Below, piece after piece: positions 16,607 through 29,142 of a DNA stretch of 64,000 bases (positions are counted from its first letter, which is position 1; each line of letters starts with the position of its first letter). The notes beneath the pieces were generated by a model. That model was given only the letters and a program-made list of their open reading frames with translations, had not been told where the DNA came from and ran no database searches. The position numbers and the translations under genes were made by a program. The stretch is taken from positions 310,001 through 374,000 of the forward strand of contig JAIXMO010000023.1 in NCBI GenBank assembly GCA_025677825.1. The letters run 5' to 3'. The DNA is from Helicostylum pulchrum (lineage: Eukaryota; Mucoromycota; Mucoromycetes; Mucorales; Mucoraceae).

Positions 16607-18693
16607 GGCGTGTATAATAATGATGAAAAAAAAAAAACGAATGAAACATTACCTTGCTTCGTCAAAACTTCTTTAGTCATCAATAATTTGGCCACCTTTT
16701 CAATATCTCCCTTCTTTTCTGTCAATAATTTAGTTGTTCTAGCAAGAGCTTTATCTATTAATTTTCTAGCTTCATCATCAATGAGTGAGCCGGTTTTCTC
16801 AGAATAAGGTTTTTGAAATTGTGAGTCGTTGTTGTCTTGCTGATACGATACGGGACCAACTTCCTTATTCATACCAAAAATGCTGACTTGGGAGTATGCC
16901 ATTTTTGTTACCTTTTGTAAATCATTTTGTGCTCCTGTAGTAACTGAATCGAAAAATAACATTTCTGATACTCTTCCACCTAATGCAACACACATACGAT
17001 CCATTAACTGGAGTTCGGAATATAGGTATTGGTCTTTGGGTAAGTACTGAGCGTAACCTAAAGCACTACTGCCACGAGGGATGATAGACACCTTTAAAAG
17101 CGGCTCAGTGTATTTCAAATACCAGCCAGCAATAGCATGTCCTGCTTCGTGATAGGCCACAGTCTTCTTTTCTTCGGGAGATAATACACGCGATTTCTTT
17201 TCTATACCAGCAATTACACGTTCGATAGCGGCTTCAAAGTCAACTTCGTCAACTTCGTCTTTATTACCACGAGCTGCTATCAAAGCTGCCTCGTTACAGA
17301 CGTTATGAATGTCAGCTCCTGCAAAGCCTCCTGTAAGTGAAGCTAGCTTGTGAGCCAAATCTTCTATGTTTAGCTTGGGATTAAGTTTGATAGGCTTCAA
17401 ATGAACTTTGAAAATGTCCCCACGACCAATAATATCTGGTTTGTCAATAACAATATGTCGATCAAATCTACCTGGACGTAACAAGGCAGGATCTAATACA
17501 TCAGGTCTGTTGGTACCTGCCAACACAACAACATGATCATGCGAATTAAATCCATCCATTTCCACTAACAGTTGATTTAAAGTACTTTCTCTTTCATCAT
17601 TACCGCCAAGTTGCCCACCCTTTCCTCTAGCTTTGCCGATAGCGTCAATTTCATCAATAAATATAATACAAGGAGCGTTTTTCTTAGCAGTAGCGAACAA
17701 GTCTCTGACACGAGAAGAACCTACACCTACGAACATTTCTATAAACTCTGAACCAGATACACTCAAGAACGGAACATTGGCTTCACCAGCAGTAGCTTTA
17801 GCCATCAAGGTTTTACCTGTACCGGGAGGGCCAGATAAGATCGCACCCTTCGGAATAGTAGCACCTAGTCTTTCAAATCTGCGGGGATCCTTTAAAAACT
17901 TTACAAACTCCATGATTTCTTCCTTGGCTTCATCAGCACCAGCAACATCCTTGAATTTGACTTTAATATCTGTTTCTTTGTTAAATAACTTTGCTTTACT
18001 TTTGCCTATGCCAAATAAACCGCCAGGACCTCCTGCGCCTCCAGCGGCAGCTCGTCGTCCCATATAGATAAAGAAACCGATCAACATCAACGTAGGTATG
18101 AATTGAACCAGTGCGTTGGTTAAATTACCCGCTGTATGGTACGAAACAGGTATACGTTCTTCGTCGGGAATTCCTAACTTGTCTTGACTCTTTTCCAATT
18201 GCCTTTCAAAACTATCAACAGAGCCTATACTAAAATAATAGGTTGCGTTGGGGTGTTCTGCTAACACAGATCTTGCTTCGGGCCTTAACCGTACTTGAAC
18301 ATAAGTATTATTCATCACATTGAGTTCTTGTACAAGTCCTTTATCTAATAACTTCGATCTGAATTCTTGATAGGTCACTTCGTGAAAGTTTGTGTTGGAG
18401 TTTAAGCCTAATGCATACCAAAGAAAGACAGATCCAGCTACTATAGGACCCAATGTTTTAAGGCCGTTTGGTTCTGGTAGTTTTGGAGGAGGAGGATTAT
18501 CGTTCTTCGGTTGCTTGTTCGATTCAAATGTAATTTTAGGCTTACCGCCAGTGTTGTTAAAAAAGTTTTCGAATCCTTTTGGTACTTGTGAAGGTCGTTC
18601 AGGTTTATTAGCTGAATAATATCGATACATAAAGGTTGTAGGCCTTTGAATCAAAGCATATCTTTGTTTTATTAGTACTATCCTGTTAAACAT
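16506..18693 (-). CDS. AFG3: m-AAA protease subunit (AFG3/Yta10 family)
   Basis: ATP-dependent zinc metalloprotease of the mitochondrial inner membrane that degrades misfolded membrane proteins and matures ribosomal protein L32. Exons 18693-16653 and 16567-16506 encode 700 residues. An Arg-rich presequence ([18 protein letters not shown]) precedes two membrane segments ([17 protein letters not shown] and [17 protein letters not shown]) that flank the FtsH extracellular domain. The AAA+ core has Walker A (GPPGTGKT), Walker B ([12 protein letters not shown]) and arginine fingers (RPGRFDRH). The protease site HEAGH is intact. The two membrane segments and the G-rich loop ([18 protein letters not shown]) fit m-AAA rather than i-AAA YME1. 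I chose Met 18693, since the Met 20 codons upstream adds a less mitochondrial-like extension. The intron holds a (TA)n run. Confidence 0.95.
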
Positions 18694-18837
18694 TGATGAA
18701 AAATAAAAAGAGTATATTTGCTCGTGAAAGCGGGGTTTTCTAATAAGGTGCACATATAAACCCGACGGGGTATTTTCAGATAAAGTTAACCTTTGGTTTC
18801 ATCTATTTATTTTCTACGAATAAACAAACTTATAAAT
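18694..18837. promoter_or_regulatory. Short bidirectional promoter, AFG3 / SDR
   Basis: Only 144 bases separate the two divergent start codons, so both genes must share their upstream sequence. No specific factor site was recognised. Confidence 0.6.
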
Positions 18838-20231
18838 ATGTTTCTGTTAGCAGTTAGTTTCAGTATTTCACTTGTTGCTTTTATTATTTATCAAAAGTTA
18901 CAAAGCTTTCACAACGATGCTAAAGCACTTGAACGCGATCGCTTCAAAGCATCATATGCTGATTGTTATTTGGAAGCTGTTAATCTCGACATGAGTCAGT
19001 GGATCTGGTTACCCACTTTTTTAAAAGTTTATAGTATTGGTGTTGTAGAGACAATTTATATTACTCTTTGTCAAAGGGGTTTATTTGAATGGTCTTCGAC
19101 GCTTACAAAGAATGAAAACTATGTGGATACTTTGGTAAACGAGCATACTGATAATGAAGGGTCCATAGCTGTTATTACAGGTGGTGATTCCGGTATTGGA
19201 TTAGAAATAACGAAAGGTTTACTTGGAGCTGGATTTCATGTGATAATTGGTATAAATGTGATACGATTTTTTTTTTAAAAAAAATGATATTGACATTTTT
19301 TGTTATATTTTCAAGGCACACATTCTGAAAAATCGCATGAGAGTTTCATTAATGCATTACAAACAAATGTAGCCCCAGATAAAGTAACCTGTGTACGGCT
19401 CGACCTTACTAGCTTTAAATCAGTTCAATTTTTTGTTCAACAAGTTCAAGCTAAGGTACCTAAAAAGAATATACAATTGTTAATAAGTAAGTTTATGATA
19501 AATAGTATGTCCCTGACCTGAAAAATCCTAATTCTGTTTTTAGACAATGCTGGTATAATGAACACCCCTTATAAGATGACAGAGGATGGATTTGAGTCTC
19601 AGTGCCAAACTGTAAGTAATGTTTAGCTTTAGCAAGGCCTAGTATGCTAATTTTTTTTATATTATAGAACTTCTTATCCCCTATTCTCTTGACTCGTTCC
19701 TTATTACCTTACATCAGTCCAAAGACGGGTAGAGTTTTATTCGCATCCAGTTCTACTTTATATACAGTAAATAATTTGGACCTAAATGTGCCCTTACAAA
19801 AATATGGCTTGAATGGGCTTGACCATTACGCCTATAGTAAGGCATGTATTGCTCAGCTGGTAACACGTTTAGCAAAGACTACATCAGTTAAAATATACTG
19901 TAAGTTACAGAAACAAACAAACACGAACACGTTTAATTAACTTTTCTTTATAGCCTATCATCCTGGCACTGTACGCACAAAGTTGTTCTCTACTACAGCC
20001 GTATTTAACCTTCCCCTTATATCAATAATTTTTAATCACATCATGCTATCACCAAAAGAAGGCTGCCGAACGCCTCTTTCTCTTTGTCTATCCAAAGACT
20101 CGAGAGATAGTGGTAGTTACTGGGCTAATGGACGTAAACAGAAATTATCTAGTGTCTTGATTAATGGTAAAGATAGAAATATCGAGGCATTATGGAAGGA
20201 CACAATGGAGAAGATCGGTTTAAAGAAATAA
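18838..20231 (+). CDS. Short-chain dehydrogenase/reductase, membrane-anchored
   Basis: NAD(P)-dependent oxidoreductase of the classical SDR superfamily, resembling retinol dehydrogenase/DHRS-type enzymes. Five exons (18838-19249, 19316-19486, 19544-19611, 19668-19899, 19954-20231) give 386 residues. An N-terminal hydrophobic anchor (MFLLAVSFSISLVAFIIYQK) precedes a second moderately hydrophobic segment. The Rossmann fold shows the TGGDSGIG cofactor loop, NNAGIMNTPYKMTEDGFE, the catalytic Ser region FASSSTLYTV, and the YAYSK catalytic pair. HPGTVRT follows, as in many lipid-acting SDRs. The substrate cannot be deduced. It is divergently arranged with AFG3, but nothing links the two functionally. 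Confidence 0.9.
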
Positions 20232-20663
20232 AATACGTGCATAGTTTTTTTTTAACAATGTACATGCTAATAATAGTGATAAACTTAATTTACCTCTTTA
20301 TAGTTCTTTTCTGGGTTAAGCCTGGAAGGCTTTTAATGGCTAATTTTAGAAAATAATAATGGTGTAGTTTCACCAAAGCCGCTACAAAGATGAATGACAT
20401 TTTTATTATTATTAATCATTCGGAATCGGCATTGCATATTTATATATATCAAATATTTCATGATATATGTATGAGTTCAAACATTGTTTGTTACAAAAAA
20501 AAAAGAGATATATATAAAGTCATATATCTTAAGGTCTCAGTATTTTTTTCTTATATTTTTCCTTTTTTTTTTTACCAGTACTTCGACTGTTGTAATAGTT
20601 ATTACTACATATACCTTATACTTACATATAACTCAAATCATAGCTCTATAAAAAAAAATAGGG
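20232..20663. other. Intergenic region SDR / GH9
   Basis: 432 bases of AT-rich sequence with no supported gene. It contains the SDR 3' flank and presumably the GH9 promoter. One 115-codon open frame here is low-complexity and overlaps the GH9 start in another frame. Confidence 0.5.
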
Positions 20664-23390
20664 ATGTTTTCAACTACTACATTTATTGTCGCAGTTATTT
20701 CGTATTTTCACATTACCGATGCACTGTCTTTTCATAAACGAGCATTATCTCCTACAGTTCAAATACCGAGTCCTGAATTTGTGAAGCTCCTGAATCACTC
20801 TATATTATTTTATGAAGCCCAACGCTCCGGTAAGCTGCCATCAGATAACCGAGTTTCTTGGTAACTATATACATACAGCATATATACAGTTATCGTAACG
20901 TTCTGTTTCCTTAGGCGTCATGATTCCGCCTTACAAGATGGATTAATCATTAACAATGATCTTACTGGCGTAAGTATTATTTATGCACATGTGCATAGAA
21001 GAATGGAATTACAATTTCATTTTATTTTATCAGTTGGACTTTAAAATTAAAAGTTGCTCCGTTTTTTATAGGGGTACTACGACGCCGGAAATTACTTGAA
21101 GGTAAGTAATAATGGAAACAAAATTATACATGTGGCCCTCATTGACTACTGGTACTGACTATTTTAATATATAGTTTACATTCCCATTAAGCTATACCGT
21201 CTTCATGTTGAGCTGGGGAGGTAATAATAGCTTTCTTTTTTATACATATACTTGCGCTATATTTTTTTTCTAACCTCGTCTATATTTTAGGTGCAGATTA
21301 TATCGAAGGATACCTATTGGCGAAACAAACAAATCATTTACGTGATCAGATAAAATGGGTAAAAGGAAAAAAGAAAATTAAACTATACAATACACTGACC
21401 TCATGTTAAATTCAAAAATAGGCTACAGATTGGTTAATAAAAGCTCATCCGCATCCAGCGACATTGTTTGTCCAGGTACTTTAAAAAAAAGTATGCATTA
21501 TATGCCAAACTGATGAATTTCATATATACTTTCAGGTCGGTGATTTGGACGAAGATAATAATTATTTCGGTATGTTTATAATTATTTTTACAGTAACATA
21601 ATGCGATATATGTTAAAAATACAATACAGGGCCTGATTCCAATATACCAACTCCTCGACCTTGCTTTCAAATTAATGAAACTAATTTTGGGACTGACGCC
21701 GCTTCGATGGCAGGTATGCTTCTGTATTCATATTTTATGGATTAGCTATATATTTATATATAACAAAACTTATAGCTACCGCGTTTGCAAGCGCATCCCA
21801 TTTTTTTAATCAATTGGCACAAAGTAAAGCTGGGAATCGAGAAGACTCAAAATATGCGGAGACGTTGCTCATGCATGCTACTCAGCTGTATAATTCGTCA
21901 CATAGTATTTTCCCTTATTCTCGATATCAAACTTCAGTTCACGCGGTAGAAAATGCTTATGCGAGTACAGGTAAACTAGTTAGACACATATACAAATCCT
22001 CTAAATTTCGATATAAACGACTTTCTATAGATTACATGGATGATTTGATATTATCTGGAGTGGCCATGTATAAAGCTACGCAAAATAAAGCATACCTTGA
22101 TCAATCTTTAAAACTTTATAAATCGACTGCTGGTATTAGTAGCCACAGTGAACCGTTAGGTTGGGACAATAAGGTAAGGAAATATAAGCCGTTTTTATTC
22201 TGTATAAACCCACGCGTAGTAATATATACAATACGTTATGTAGTGGGGAGCGCTATATGTATTGCTTGCAGAACTCATGCTTGATTCTCCTGATCACAGT
22301 GAAGCACTAGAACGGAGAATAGACGCAGAAAATTATTTAGATAACATTGTAAGCGGTATCACAGTAAACAAAACTGACGGTGGGTTGTTATTTTGGGATT
22401 TTTTCAGGTATACTATTAATATACTCAGCTGGGGAGCATCATGCACTAATATAACACCCATTACATATTCGACGTAACAATAGCAATAGCAATAGTAATC
22501 AAAATGCTATGAGTGTTAGCCATTTGTTACTATCTTATTCTACAAAAGTCTTGCGCCCTTTATCAGAAAAATCGAGCGATAAAGATACGATGCTCGCTAA
22601 AATTAAGCGTTACGAAGGTAAGCTATTCATGCTATACTAGAAGTTACATTAGTAAAATTAACGACAATATTTATGCATACACTAGATCTCGCTAACAGTC
22701 AACTAGATTATATACTTGGAAAGAATCCTCTTAATCAGAATTACGTTGTAGGAGAACTATCGAATTCACCAAAGTATCCGCATTCTGCATCGGCTAGTGG
22801 ATTTAAGACTTTAGATGGAGCTATCAAAAACCCTTCAGACTTAAGTCAAGCACACATAATCTATGGAGGTAACAATTTAACTTTTTTAATAATAAGAGTT
22901 AAAACTTACTTTCTTATTAGCAATGGTTGGAGGTCCTTCCAAGAATGACTCCTTCTCTGACGTTCTTTTAGATTGGACACAAACGGAAGTCGCCTTGGAT
23001 TATAATGCACCTTACCAAAATATACTGGCTTACCAGGTCATGTTCAACCCAAAGAGTCCATTTTATATTTCCGATTTAGTTGACAGTAATAATCAAGATG
23101 GAAATTCAGAAACGGTGTCTAGCTCCATACCATCATGGGGTATTGCATTGGCTGTAGTGCTACCTATTTCGACTCTTATAGGACTTTTCACATTTTTACT
23201 TATCAGACACCGCAAACGTAAGGATACTGAGAAAGAACAATCTAGTAATGGAAATAGTATAGACCAAGAGGAAAGAACGATTAGACAACTCGGAGTAGAT
23301 GAATTTCAATCATCTGGTTCCACTCTCGTATTTTATGAGGCTCAACAAAAGGCAGGAACTAATTCTACCAAAGCTCAGGGTAGATATTAG
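20664..23390 (+). CDS. Glycoside hydrolase family 9 protein with C-terminal membrane anchor
   Basis: Family 9 contains endo-beta-1,4-glucanases with an (alpha/alpha)6 barrel. I could join 14 exons into a continuous 618-residue frame. A signal peptide (MFSTTTFIVAVISYFHITDA) is followed by WRHDSALQDG, DLTG-GYYDAGNYLKFTFPLSY, VGDLDEDNNYFGPDS, and the C-terminal GH9 blocks LDYILGKNPLNQNYVVGEL and DWTQTEVALDYNAPYQN. The Glu of TEVALDYNA is the usual general acid and is present. The first Asp of YDAG is present, but the second, normally the catalytic base (YDAGD), is Asn (codon AAT at 21090-21092). Near the C-terminus a single hydrophobic span (WGIALAVVLPISTLIGLFTF) followed by RHRKRK makes it type I membrane-anchored. 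Many exons are only 30-90 nt. Function may be cell-wall glucan remodelling or a non-catalytic role. Confidence 0.88.
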
Positions 23391-24010
23391 CATATAAATT
23401 GTATATATAGTACTTTATTTATGCCCTTTTTGAGATATAACATAGCATAAGGATAATATAGAATCTCTACTTGTATTTAAATAAAGCTAATTAGAAAAAA
23501 AAACCCCTATGATAGAAGTAGATTTTAGTTTAAAAGAGTGTTAAATTAGAAAGTACGTGTCTCTGAATTACGTACCCTTTTTTTTCTTCTGAAATCAGGT
23601 ACACTAAGCCTCTCATGCTGTCAGAAGTAAAGTTTTAATTTATATCAATTAAGTATGTCTTTTGTTCCCGTGTAAATACTAGTTTTTTTTACACGATTGT
23701 CCTATACACATTTACACTTATTACGCGATTTTTTTTCTAATTGATAAAAAATATATTTTACTTTTTGTTTGTTTGTATCACAGATCGTATAGTAGGATCA
23801 ATTAGTATTTAATCCAATTTGCTCAAAAAGAGCCTTCGAGCACACCAAAATAAGACGTCACTAATAGGTTTTTTTTTCAAGTGCAGTTTCGGAGTGCCAT
23901 GGGGAAAGGGGGAACGAGAAATTTTTTTTGACATAATAAAAAAGAGGAACAGAAAAGTTTTTTGCTTTTCTTTTTCTTTTTCATCTTTCTAAATAAAATA
24001 ATAATTTAAA
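23391..24010. other. Intergenic region GH9 / NDK1
   Basis: About 620 AT-rich bases with no gene. The final 70 bases before 24011 are T/CT-rich, consistent with the promoter of the highly codon-biased NDK gene. Confidence 0.55.
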
Positions 24011-24525
24011 ATGGAGCGTACTTATATCATGGTTAAGCCCGATGGCGTTGAGCGCGGTATTGTTGGTGAAATTATCAAGCGTTTCGAACAACGTGGTTTC
24101 CAACTCACTGCTCTTGAGTTGATCCACCCTACCAAGGAACTCCTCGAGGAACATGTAAGTCCCCCTTTTTTTTTTACTGAAAAGAATATGTGTTGATAAA
24201 TGTTTTATTTTAGTACTGTGACTTGAAGACCAAGGGTTTCTTCCCTTCTTTAATTGAATACATGTCCTCCGGTCCCGTTGTCGGTATGGTTTGGACTGGT
24301 AAGGATGCTGTCAAGACTGGCCGTAAGATGTTGGGTGAAACCAACCCTTTGAACAGTGCCCCCGGTACCATCCGTGGTGACTTCTGTATTGAAGTTGGAC
24401 GTAACATCTGTCACGGTTCCGATGCCGTTGAGTCTGCTGAGCGTGAAATCGCTTTGTGGTTCCCCCGTGGTGTTAAGACCGTTGCTCGTACTCACTCCAT
24501 CCACTCTCTCTTCTACGAGAACTAA
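24011..24525 (+). CDS. NDK1: Nucleoside diphosphate kinase
   Basis: Transfers the gamma-phosphate between nucleoside triphosphates and diphosphates through a phospho-histidine. Exons 24011-24154 and 24214-24525 give 151 residues, the normal length. The active-site His lies in [16 protein letters not shown], and [37 protein letters not shown] and [11 protein letters not shown] are all conserved. The extreme C-terminus ([14 protein letters not shown]) differs from the usual ...W-V-Y-E ending but keeps the length. Strong codon bias indicates high expression. Confidence 0.97.
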
Positions 24526-25060
24526 GTTCTTTAACTTTTTTAATAAAGCATTTTTTTCATAAAAAAAAAAGGACGAAAAAATTTTCAGTTGTAGGAGGCT
24601 GAATATACGGAGTTTTTGTTATTTTTGTGTTTTAAGCCAATAAATTGGGTAGACGATCTTCATGGTTACTTTATTTTAAGAGTTATATTTAACGTATACC
24701 CTTTTTTTTACGATGAACAAGCTTCGTATTGGAGTTTCCTTGTATGGTAACGTAATTATTTATGCAATAAATAACAAAAAAGAACGCGCGTTTAGATCTT
24801 TTCTAGACGTACGCGCATCAGGTACCACAAGAAGGTAAACGTAACACGCGAAAAAAAAAAAGAAGATCTTGAGGTTCAAGAGAGATACTGTACTCTTCTT
24901 TTTTTCAGGCGGTAATGTGTAGCCATTTGGGCACGTACTAACTTTATTTAATTTATTCAGGGCAAAATAAAAAGAAAACGCTTGCTTCATAATTATACTT
25001 TATTTTATTTAGATTGTTATAAAAAAATGTGGGGTTTATTTAAAGAAAAAAACAAGATGA
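24526..25060. other. Convergent 3' flanks, NDK1 / RFC1
   Basis: No gene. Two genes converge here, and AATAAA-like signals occur just after the NDK stop (24541) and in the opposite sense near 25010-25050. The remainder is AT-rich filler. Confidence 0.5.
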
Positions 25061-28000
25061 TTATTTCTTAACCCTTTGTTTTTTATTCGAACCACCAGAT
25101 CCAGCAGCAGCTTTTCTTTTTTTGGACTCCTTAATATATTTGATATTTTGGAGATCTACTTCAGGATCGTCGGCTTTATCAGCTTCATCTTCAGAAAAGA
25201 CTTCGGCAATTTCATCTTCTACAACTACTGAGCTTTCTACCTCTTCTTTTGGTCCAGAAGATGCCTTTTTAATCGGCACGCCACTCAATTGGAATAAAAT
25301 GGGATGGTTTCTAGAGTTGTACCTAAGGTAATAATATAATTTGAATATTTATAAAATAACGTATCACATATTCCACACTTACAATCTGGTAAAAGCTGAC
25401 TTTGTCTTCGTTGGTACTAAAGCAAGAGGTGCCTTTTCCCTGGGTGCAGTAAAAGTTAATTCACTAAGAATGTCCAAATTTTCTCGATCAAGATAATAAT
25501 TGTCCATATATTCCATTGTTTCCTCCATATCATCCTACAAGGTAATGTTAAATTCTCTCTCTACTGAACACGTCTTTTACTTTAATTACCTTTTCAAGCA
25601 AACCAAAGATACGTGAATTTAATGTAGGGATATAGTTTTGACGGATTTCAAATTTATCGCCGGATGCCTTTAATCTCATACGCGTTTGGATATCAGCTAA
25701 AGCTCTTGAATACTTTCCTGCTTTTGAGTTTTGACCAAGCCATCTATATCATTTTTCTTTCTTTCTTAATAAAAGATAATAATTTAAAAGGGAAATAAAC
25801 TTACGAAGGAAACATGATTCTAGAAGTGATGGCACCTCTGACAAAAGAAGCAGGTCGTACACATGAGAATATGGAGTGAACAGGCATTAATGAGTATTGC
25901 TGAACAGAACCGTGAATCATGCTGTCAACAAGGTCACCATCAGCCATAGCATCGGCAGCATGTGACATCAAATCCATTTCGTTACAAGCCTCTTCTATTG
26001 GGTTTCCAGTAATTGAACGAGCTCGTTCTGGTTTACATCTTAAGTAATTTTCCTATAATAAAGTTTTTATATATATCAGTAAAAACTACTTACTAGATAA
26101 ACGAAGTTGTCACTTACAAAGATAATTAAATTGGCAAGACTATAATCATGAAAGTAAATATTAGCCTTTTCATTCAGGTTCTTGGATCTCCAAGAATCAG
26201 CAGATAACAATGCACCAGGAATTTCGAACAGACCCAGGACAGAGAACTTTTGGTTGGTCTTACCGCTATATTTTTTTTTGTCCGTTAATTTCTCGTTGTC
26301 TTCACCGATAATATATAATGCCAACTTACACTTTTTTAGCTTGATCAAAGGTCATATCTTCTTGATTTAATCGATAAGTAGAAAGAATATTGATAATTTG
26401 TCGAATATCATTATGAGTGGCAGAAACTAATTCATCTACAGCATTAGGCGTAATACGAAGTTTTTCCCTAAGAATTAGAATAAGTAACAGTTATATTTAA
26501 ATTAATATATGTATATACCACTTACTTGAAAGCAATAGAAAGAATTCGAGAACGGATTTGAGCAGCAGGTGTTCTTCTGTATTTTGCTTCATAACAAACC
26601 TTCAAGAGAGGGGCGACCTTGGAGGATCTTGAATCATTACAAATACAAATGACGGGAATTTTACTTTTTTTAATCATGGAGGCCAGTTCAACAGCACCAC
26701 CACGATCACCGCCGGACATACCATCTACTTCATCCATAATCAATACAACCTTTTTACCTTGCAACATCTTTGGTTCGATAATCTTCGAATTTTTAGCATT
26801 GGGTTGGAAAAATTCAGTCATTGTACGATTATCCATCATTTCTGAAATACTGGCCTCCAAGATTTTCTTACTACGTACATCACTTGCATTGAATTCAAGA
26901 GGTTCATAGCCGTTGATTTTAGCAACAACACTTGCAGTAGTTGTTTTACCAATACCAGGAGGACCGCTAAGAAGGATGGAACGCCAGTTATCCATATCAT
27001 CTCCCTCTCCTTCAAATCCTTTAGCATAGTTTGTTTGCCAATTCGCAAGCCAGTCATTAATCTTTTTGACAGTTTCTTTATTTCCAAGAATTTCTTGAAT
27101 ATGTGTAGGTTTGTATTTTTCCGTCCATGTTTGTGTAGCGTGTTGTTCTTCCGAGATACTATTATAATATATTAGTTCGAACAGCTTTTTGTTTCATGAA
27201 TTTATATATATATATATATATATGATCGTTTACTTACACATTATTGTTTATTGTATCAGAAGCTTTATCCTTTCCCTTTGATGGTTTGGGGGGAGCAGCA
27301 AATTCTTCTTTTTGAGGAGCTGAAGATTCAACAAGATTATAAAATGCGTCCTCATCAAGGATCTCAGTTTTAAGTGTTTTGGCTTTAGCTATTTTAGATT
27401 CACCTGCGTCTCGTCCCAAAAGCAAATAAGTCGTCTTTCCACTAATTGCGCCAGTAACTTTACCTCCATATCGCATAACAATATCTTTAGTTTGATCTCT
27501 AGTTAAAGTTTCGTATTGTCCAGAGATTACGAAAGTTTTGTTAGCTAAACAATTAGTAGCACCAACAGGCTCAGGGCGACTACCTAAAGACTTTGGTCCT
27601 TCTTTATTTTTCATCATGGCGAAGTAGTTGTTCTTTTTCTTGGGTTTCTCTTCTTCGACTGGTTCTGCTTCGACTGGTTCTGCTTTAGCTGACTTCGCTT
27701 TAATTGGTTCTGCTTTAGCTGGCTTTGCTTTAATTGATTCTGCTTTAGCTGGCTTTGTTTTAGTTGGTTCTGCTTTAGATGGTTCTTGGTTGGCTGGTGC
27801 TGGTTTTAACTTTTTAGCAGATGATGCATTATCGTGTGATGAGCTCCTTTTGAGTTTCTTTTGAGTAGGTACAGGTTCGGGATCAACATAGTCGTCCTCG
27901 TCATCTTTCCCGTTATCGTATTCATCATCTGACGTATCGTCATCGCTAATAGTAATAGTAGGTCTCTTTCTAGATACGGGCTTCTTCTCTTCTTTGGTGA

Positions 28001-28562
28001 CGGGAACTGTCTTTACAATATCGTCTTTCTTGGTAGGTGTGGTATCCTTTACGGTTTCAGTTGAGGGTTTAGAAGAGCCAAAAAATGATTTCGGGTCGAT
28101 TCTATATAATACAGATTAACGATTTTCTATAAAATAATAGTTGTTAGAATCCCTTACGTTTTTTCATTAGTTGTAAAAATTTTCGATTTAAGACCAGTTT
28201 CTTGGCTATGATAAAAAATAATAATACTATCAGTGATATGTTATGGTAACTACGCTATATTATTTTACAAATCGTCTTCGTCGTTGTTTTCTGTTGGTTT
28301 ATTAGATAAAGAGTGTAAATACGGTTATTATCAAACTAATAAATAAAAGGTATTGTATATATTTTTACCAGCAACTTTTCTTTTACGAGTAGCAGGTTTT
28401 TTAGCAACTGGTGTTTTCGTCTCAGGCTAAAGCAGAAAAGAAAATAATTAGTAAATGAGTTTTGAAAAAAAAAGAATAAAAAAAAGCTACTCAATAATAT
28501 ACCTTTTTCACAGGTTTGGAAGTACTTCCACCTTTGGCTTGAAAGTATTTTTCAATTCCCAT
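25061..28562 (-). CDS. RFC1: Replication factor C subunit 1 (large clamp-loader subunit)
   Basis: Large subunit of the clamp loader that places PCNA on primer-template junctions. The N-terminus MGIEKYFQAKGG resembles the PCNA-binding start of animal RFC1. A long Lys/Glu/Pro-rich disordered region includes 10-residue repeats (AKAEPIKAKS type). A BRCT domain follows (NCLANKTFVISGQYETLTRD ... TYLLLGRDAGESKIAKAKTL, about 27300-27560), then the AAA+ module with Walker A SGPPGIGKTTTASVVA and Walker B VVLIMDEVDGMSGGDRGG. The RFC1 C-terminal domain (SADSWRSKNLNEKANIYFHD; HSIFSCVRPASFVRGAI) and a basic tail ending KKQRVKK complete it. There are about a dozen exons; the second and third are tiny. One intron has a (TA)n run at 27207-27222. 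Confidence 0.95.
27646..27785 (-). repeat. In-frame minisatellite in RFC1 linker (30-bp unit)
   Basis: Three nearly perfect 30-bp units at 27676-27705, 27706-27735 and 27736-27765, plus a partial fourth, encode a Lys/Ala/Glu/Pro decapeptide. A shorter 15-bp unit repeats just upstream at 27646-27675. The unit length keeps the reading frame of the linker. Confidence 0.85.
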
Positions 28563-29142
28563 ACTAATTCAGTTAAATTGAAAATAGAAAAGAAACGCGA
28601 GCACAAGAGAATAAACCGCCTTTCGCGTTTTATTTTTTTATAGGAATCGGAGACTGTTTCAGTATGTTTAACGTGGCAGGGACTGGTTTTCAGTTAACCA
28701 TGGTTTTCGGTGTAGAGTGCATTATTACGCCCAAAGAAGGGATTTGTTATATAGAATTACAACAAAACCGAAAAATCTTATCTAACCTCAACAACCTTCC
28801 AGAAGGAACCTGGCCTTGTAATTCAAAACTTAGAGGCGCCAAAGTATTATGAGATTGAAATAAATTCCTTACGGTTTGCCCTGTCAAAAGAAGAAGAAAA
28901 AAAAATGGGAGGGGGGGGGGGGGGTTTGCGGTTTAGAAATCCACATAACTGCCATAATAGAACATTTATAAATACGTGAAGTAGTATATGTATAGTACGC
29001 ATTAAACGTCTATAAAGTCGTATATTTTACATGTACACTTTAGTTTTTAGGGCTCATTAAAAGAATCATCCTTAAAAACCGTCACGATATCGAGTTGGAA
29101 AAAAAAATCTGTCAAATATTGTTTAGGTTCATTGCTACAATC
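28563..29142. other. Divergent intergenic region RFC1 / RGG protein with a G run
   Basis: No supported gene. It holds an uninterrupted run of 14 G at 28911-28924, striking in such AT-rich DNA. A 62-codon open frame at 28664-28852 shows no motif and lies in promoter sequence of RFC1. Confidence 0.55.

Noticed and set aside
22408..22483. Possible frameshift in the GH9 gene after GGLLFWD
   Set aside because: An intron from 22408 to 22483, ending CAATAG, restores the frame (FFS-NSNSNQNAMS). The total exon length is a multiple of three.
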